Translations under genes and position numbers: made by a program
In this document: positions 63,241 through 64,000 of the stretch, in pieces
How the letters are laid out: each line of letters begins with the position of its first letter
Numbering within the stretch: position 1 is the first letter of the stretch
Assembly (NCBI RefSeq): GCF_001571775.1
Contig: NZ_LRVM01000009.1
Coordinates: 1-64,000 of the forward strand
Reading direction: 5' to 3'
Length of the DNA stretch: 64,000 bases
Source: Anaerotignum neopropionicum
GTDB lineage: Bacteria; Bacillota; Clostridia; Lachnospirales; Anaerotignaceae
Notes under the pieces: model-generated
Seen by the model: the letters and a program-made list of their open reading frames with translations, nothing else
The model's database searches: none
Told to the model about the DNA's origin: nothing

Positions 63241-63288
63241 ACCTAAGGAAGCGCTGATTTAATAGGCATTTCTACTACCTAAAAATCT

Positions 63289-63497
63289 CCATTTATAAGT
63301 GACATTGAGTATTCTAATCGCAGGAAGAAAATCAAACGAGAAGAATTTCTTGTTGCCATGGACCAAATGATTCCGTGGCAGCATTGGGTGGATGTTATCA
63401 GCCCTTATTATCCATGCGGTAAACGTAGCCACCCGCCGAAAATCGTAGAAACCATGCTTCGCATGTACCTGATGCAGAACTGCTTTATCAGTGCCTT
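63289..63497 (+). pseudogene. IS5-family transposase, N-terminal fragment
   Basis: The frame encodes SDIEYSNRRKKIKREEFLVA, then IPWQHWVDVISPYYP and MLRMYLMQNCF, the N-terminal domain of IS5-type transposases. It breaks off before the catalytic domain. The sequence GGAAGCGCTGATTTAAT at 63247 may be the element's left end. Confidence 0.7.
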
Positions 63498-64000
63498 AGT
63501 TCATGAAGGCTACTTGATTTTTCCTTACCTACGGAAATATAAAGCTCTCCCTTTGTGTTGACTGCCGCATAGAAAACTTCTTTTTCTGAAGCGATATTGC
63601 TATTTTTAAGCTGGCTGGACAGCCATTTCTCATCATGGTTAAGCCTTTCCAAATTTTCCTTATAAATTTTACCTTCCACTATAAGAGGAATCGACAAACC
63701 CACGTAATCCGTATTTATTTTGATTTCACGCGGGGTTATAGGCTTGTATTGAGACTTTTTCAGTACGCTAAGTTGTCCAGTCGACTCTAAGATTGCAAAC
63801 TCAACCTCATTCAAGTCAAAAACATCCTTTTCTCTTAAAAGCGTTAATATATTGTCTATGCTATACTTTGAATTTTTCATATTTCCTTTCACAAATTGTC
63901 CGTTTTCTATTAGAACAACAGGCCCGAATGTGAGAAGCTTGGCTACCTTTCTGCTTTTTATTAATACAATGGAGTAAATATAATGCAGCAGCATAATTAA
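63488..64000 (-). CDS. DUF421 (YetF-like) protein, partial at the window edge
   Basis: About 170 residues of the cytoplasmic DUF421 domain are visible: GPVVLIENGQFVKGNMKNSK, then EVEFAILESTGQLSVLKK and VEGKIYKENLERL. The frame continues upstream past 64000, where the membrane helices should be encoded. The last residues, after YISVGK, overlap the IS5 fragment, so the 3' end may be altered. Members are Bacillus/Clostridium membrane proteins linked to sporulation or stress. Confidence 0.7.
   Translation of the reverse strand, partial: LIMLLHYIYSIVLIKSRKVAKLLTFGPVVLIENGQFVKGNMKNSKYSIDNILTLLREKDVFDLNEVEFAILESTGQLSVLKKSQYKPITPREIKINTDYVGLSIPLIVEGKIYKENLERLNHDEKWLSSQLKNSNIASEKEVFYAAVNTKGELYISVGKEKSSSLHELRH

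Noticed and set aside
1-64000. tRNA, rRNA or known riboswitches
   Set aside because: No cloverleaf, rRNA core sequence or recognisable cobalamin, TPP or SAM riboswitch was seen by reading. A covariance search could not be run.

Overview
The window is AT-rich, with strong Shine-Dalgarno sequences, four-cysteine FeS proteins, FeoAB, an Agr-type peptide, an SLH-anchored surface protein and many fragments of Tn1549-like conjugative elements. This points to an anaerobic low-GC Firmicute of the class Clostridia. No rRNA, tRNA or housekeeping gene was seen, so the whole window reads as accessory DNA and no species is proposed.

Layout. 0-3.4 kb: left-edge hairpin array, an AgrD-like peptide gene, a secreted papain-like protease and a shortened AgrB. 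3.6-10.8 kb: a row of small unrelated gene units (AraC+VOC, DUF1697, a hypothetical, WYL+DJ-1, AraC/GyrI+MATE). Each unit ends in its own hairpin, followed by the same short boundary element. 10.9-15.1 kb: remains of an integrative conjugative element (ICE), a probable group II intron relic and a MATE gene missing its 5' part. 15.2-20.4 kb: an iron-type operon (methyltransferase, MarR, FecBCD-type importer, DtxR-type regulator) interrupted by a MITE and ended by a recombinase fragment. 20.7-28.9 kb: TetR+amidohydrolase, a 1179-residue InlB-repeat/SLH protein and an ArsR/ferredoxin/permease/thioredoxin operon. 28.9-30.5 kb: recombinase, IS256 and ICE fragments. 30.6-42.1 kb: TetR, feoA, feoB, a FeoC-like gene, a second methyltransferase, a paired ABC exporter, a third methyltransferase, then TetR+MATE. 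42.2-50.8 kb: AraC regulator, FecBCD-type importer, and a NifH-like plus two NifD/K-like proteins in one tight operon. 51-53.5 kb: MarR/PanE-like pair and more ICE debris. 54-60.5 kb: a GntR-regulated set (aminotransferase, AhpD-like protein, Old Yellow Enzyme-type FeS flavoprotein, cupin, cyclase-family hydrolase). 60.8-64 kb: ICE fragments, a WG-repeat protein, an IS5-type fragment and a DUF421 gene that runs off the edge.

The main result is an apparent iron regulon. The same inverted repeat, GTTAG-N6-CTAAC, lies before the methyltransferase/importer operon (15209), feoA (31344), the AraC gene (42637) and the second substrate-binding protein (43568). One candidate controller, a DtxR-type protein, is encoded inside the first operon. 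The third branch ends in a nitrogenase-like enzyme that keeps the NifH cysteines. Its catalytic pair has cysteines distributed 3+1, a pattern known from tetrapyrrole reductases rather than from N2-fixing nitrogenase. The working hypothesis is an anaerobic system that imports an iron chelate or tetrapyrrole, reduces it with the nitrogenase-like enzyme, and may methylate and export a product while Feo handles Fe(II). The import and regulation parts rest on clear families. The substrate and chemistry are inference.

Two sets of direct repeats frame this region: 30102-30270/53274-53442 around the Feo-to-nitrogenase-like block, and 42281-42370/51144-51236 around the nitrogenase-like operon alone. 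This suggests that both blocks have moved as units.
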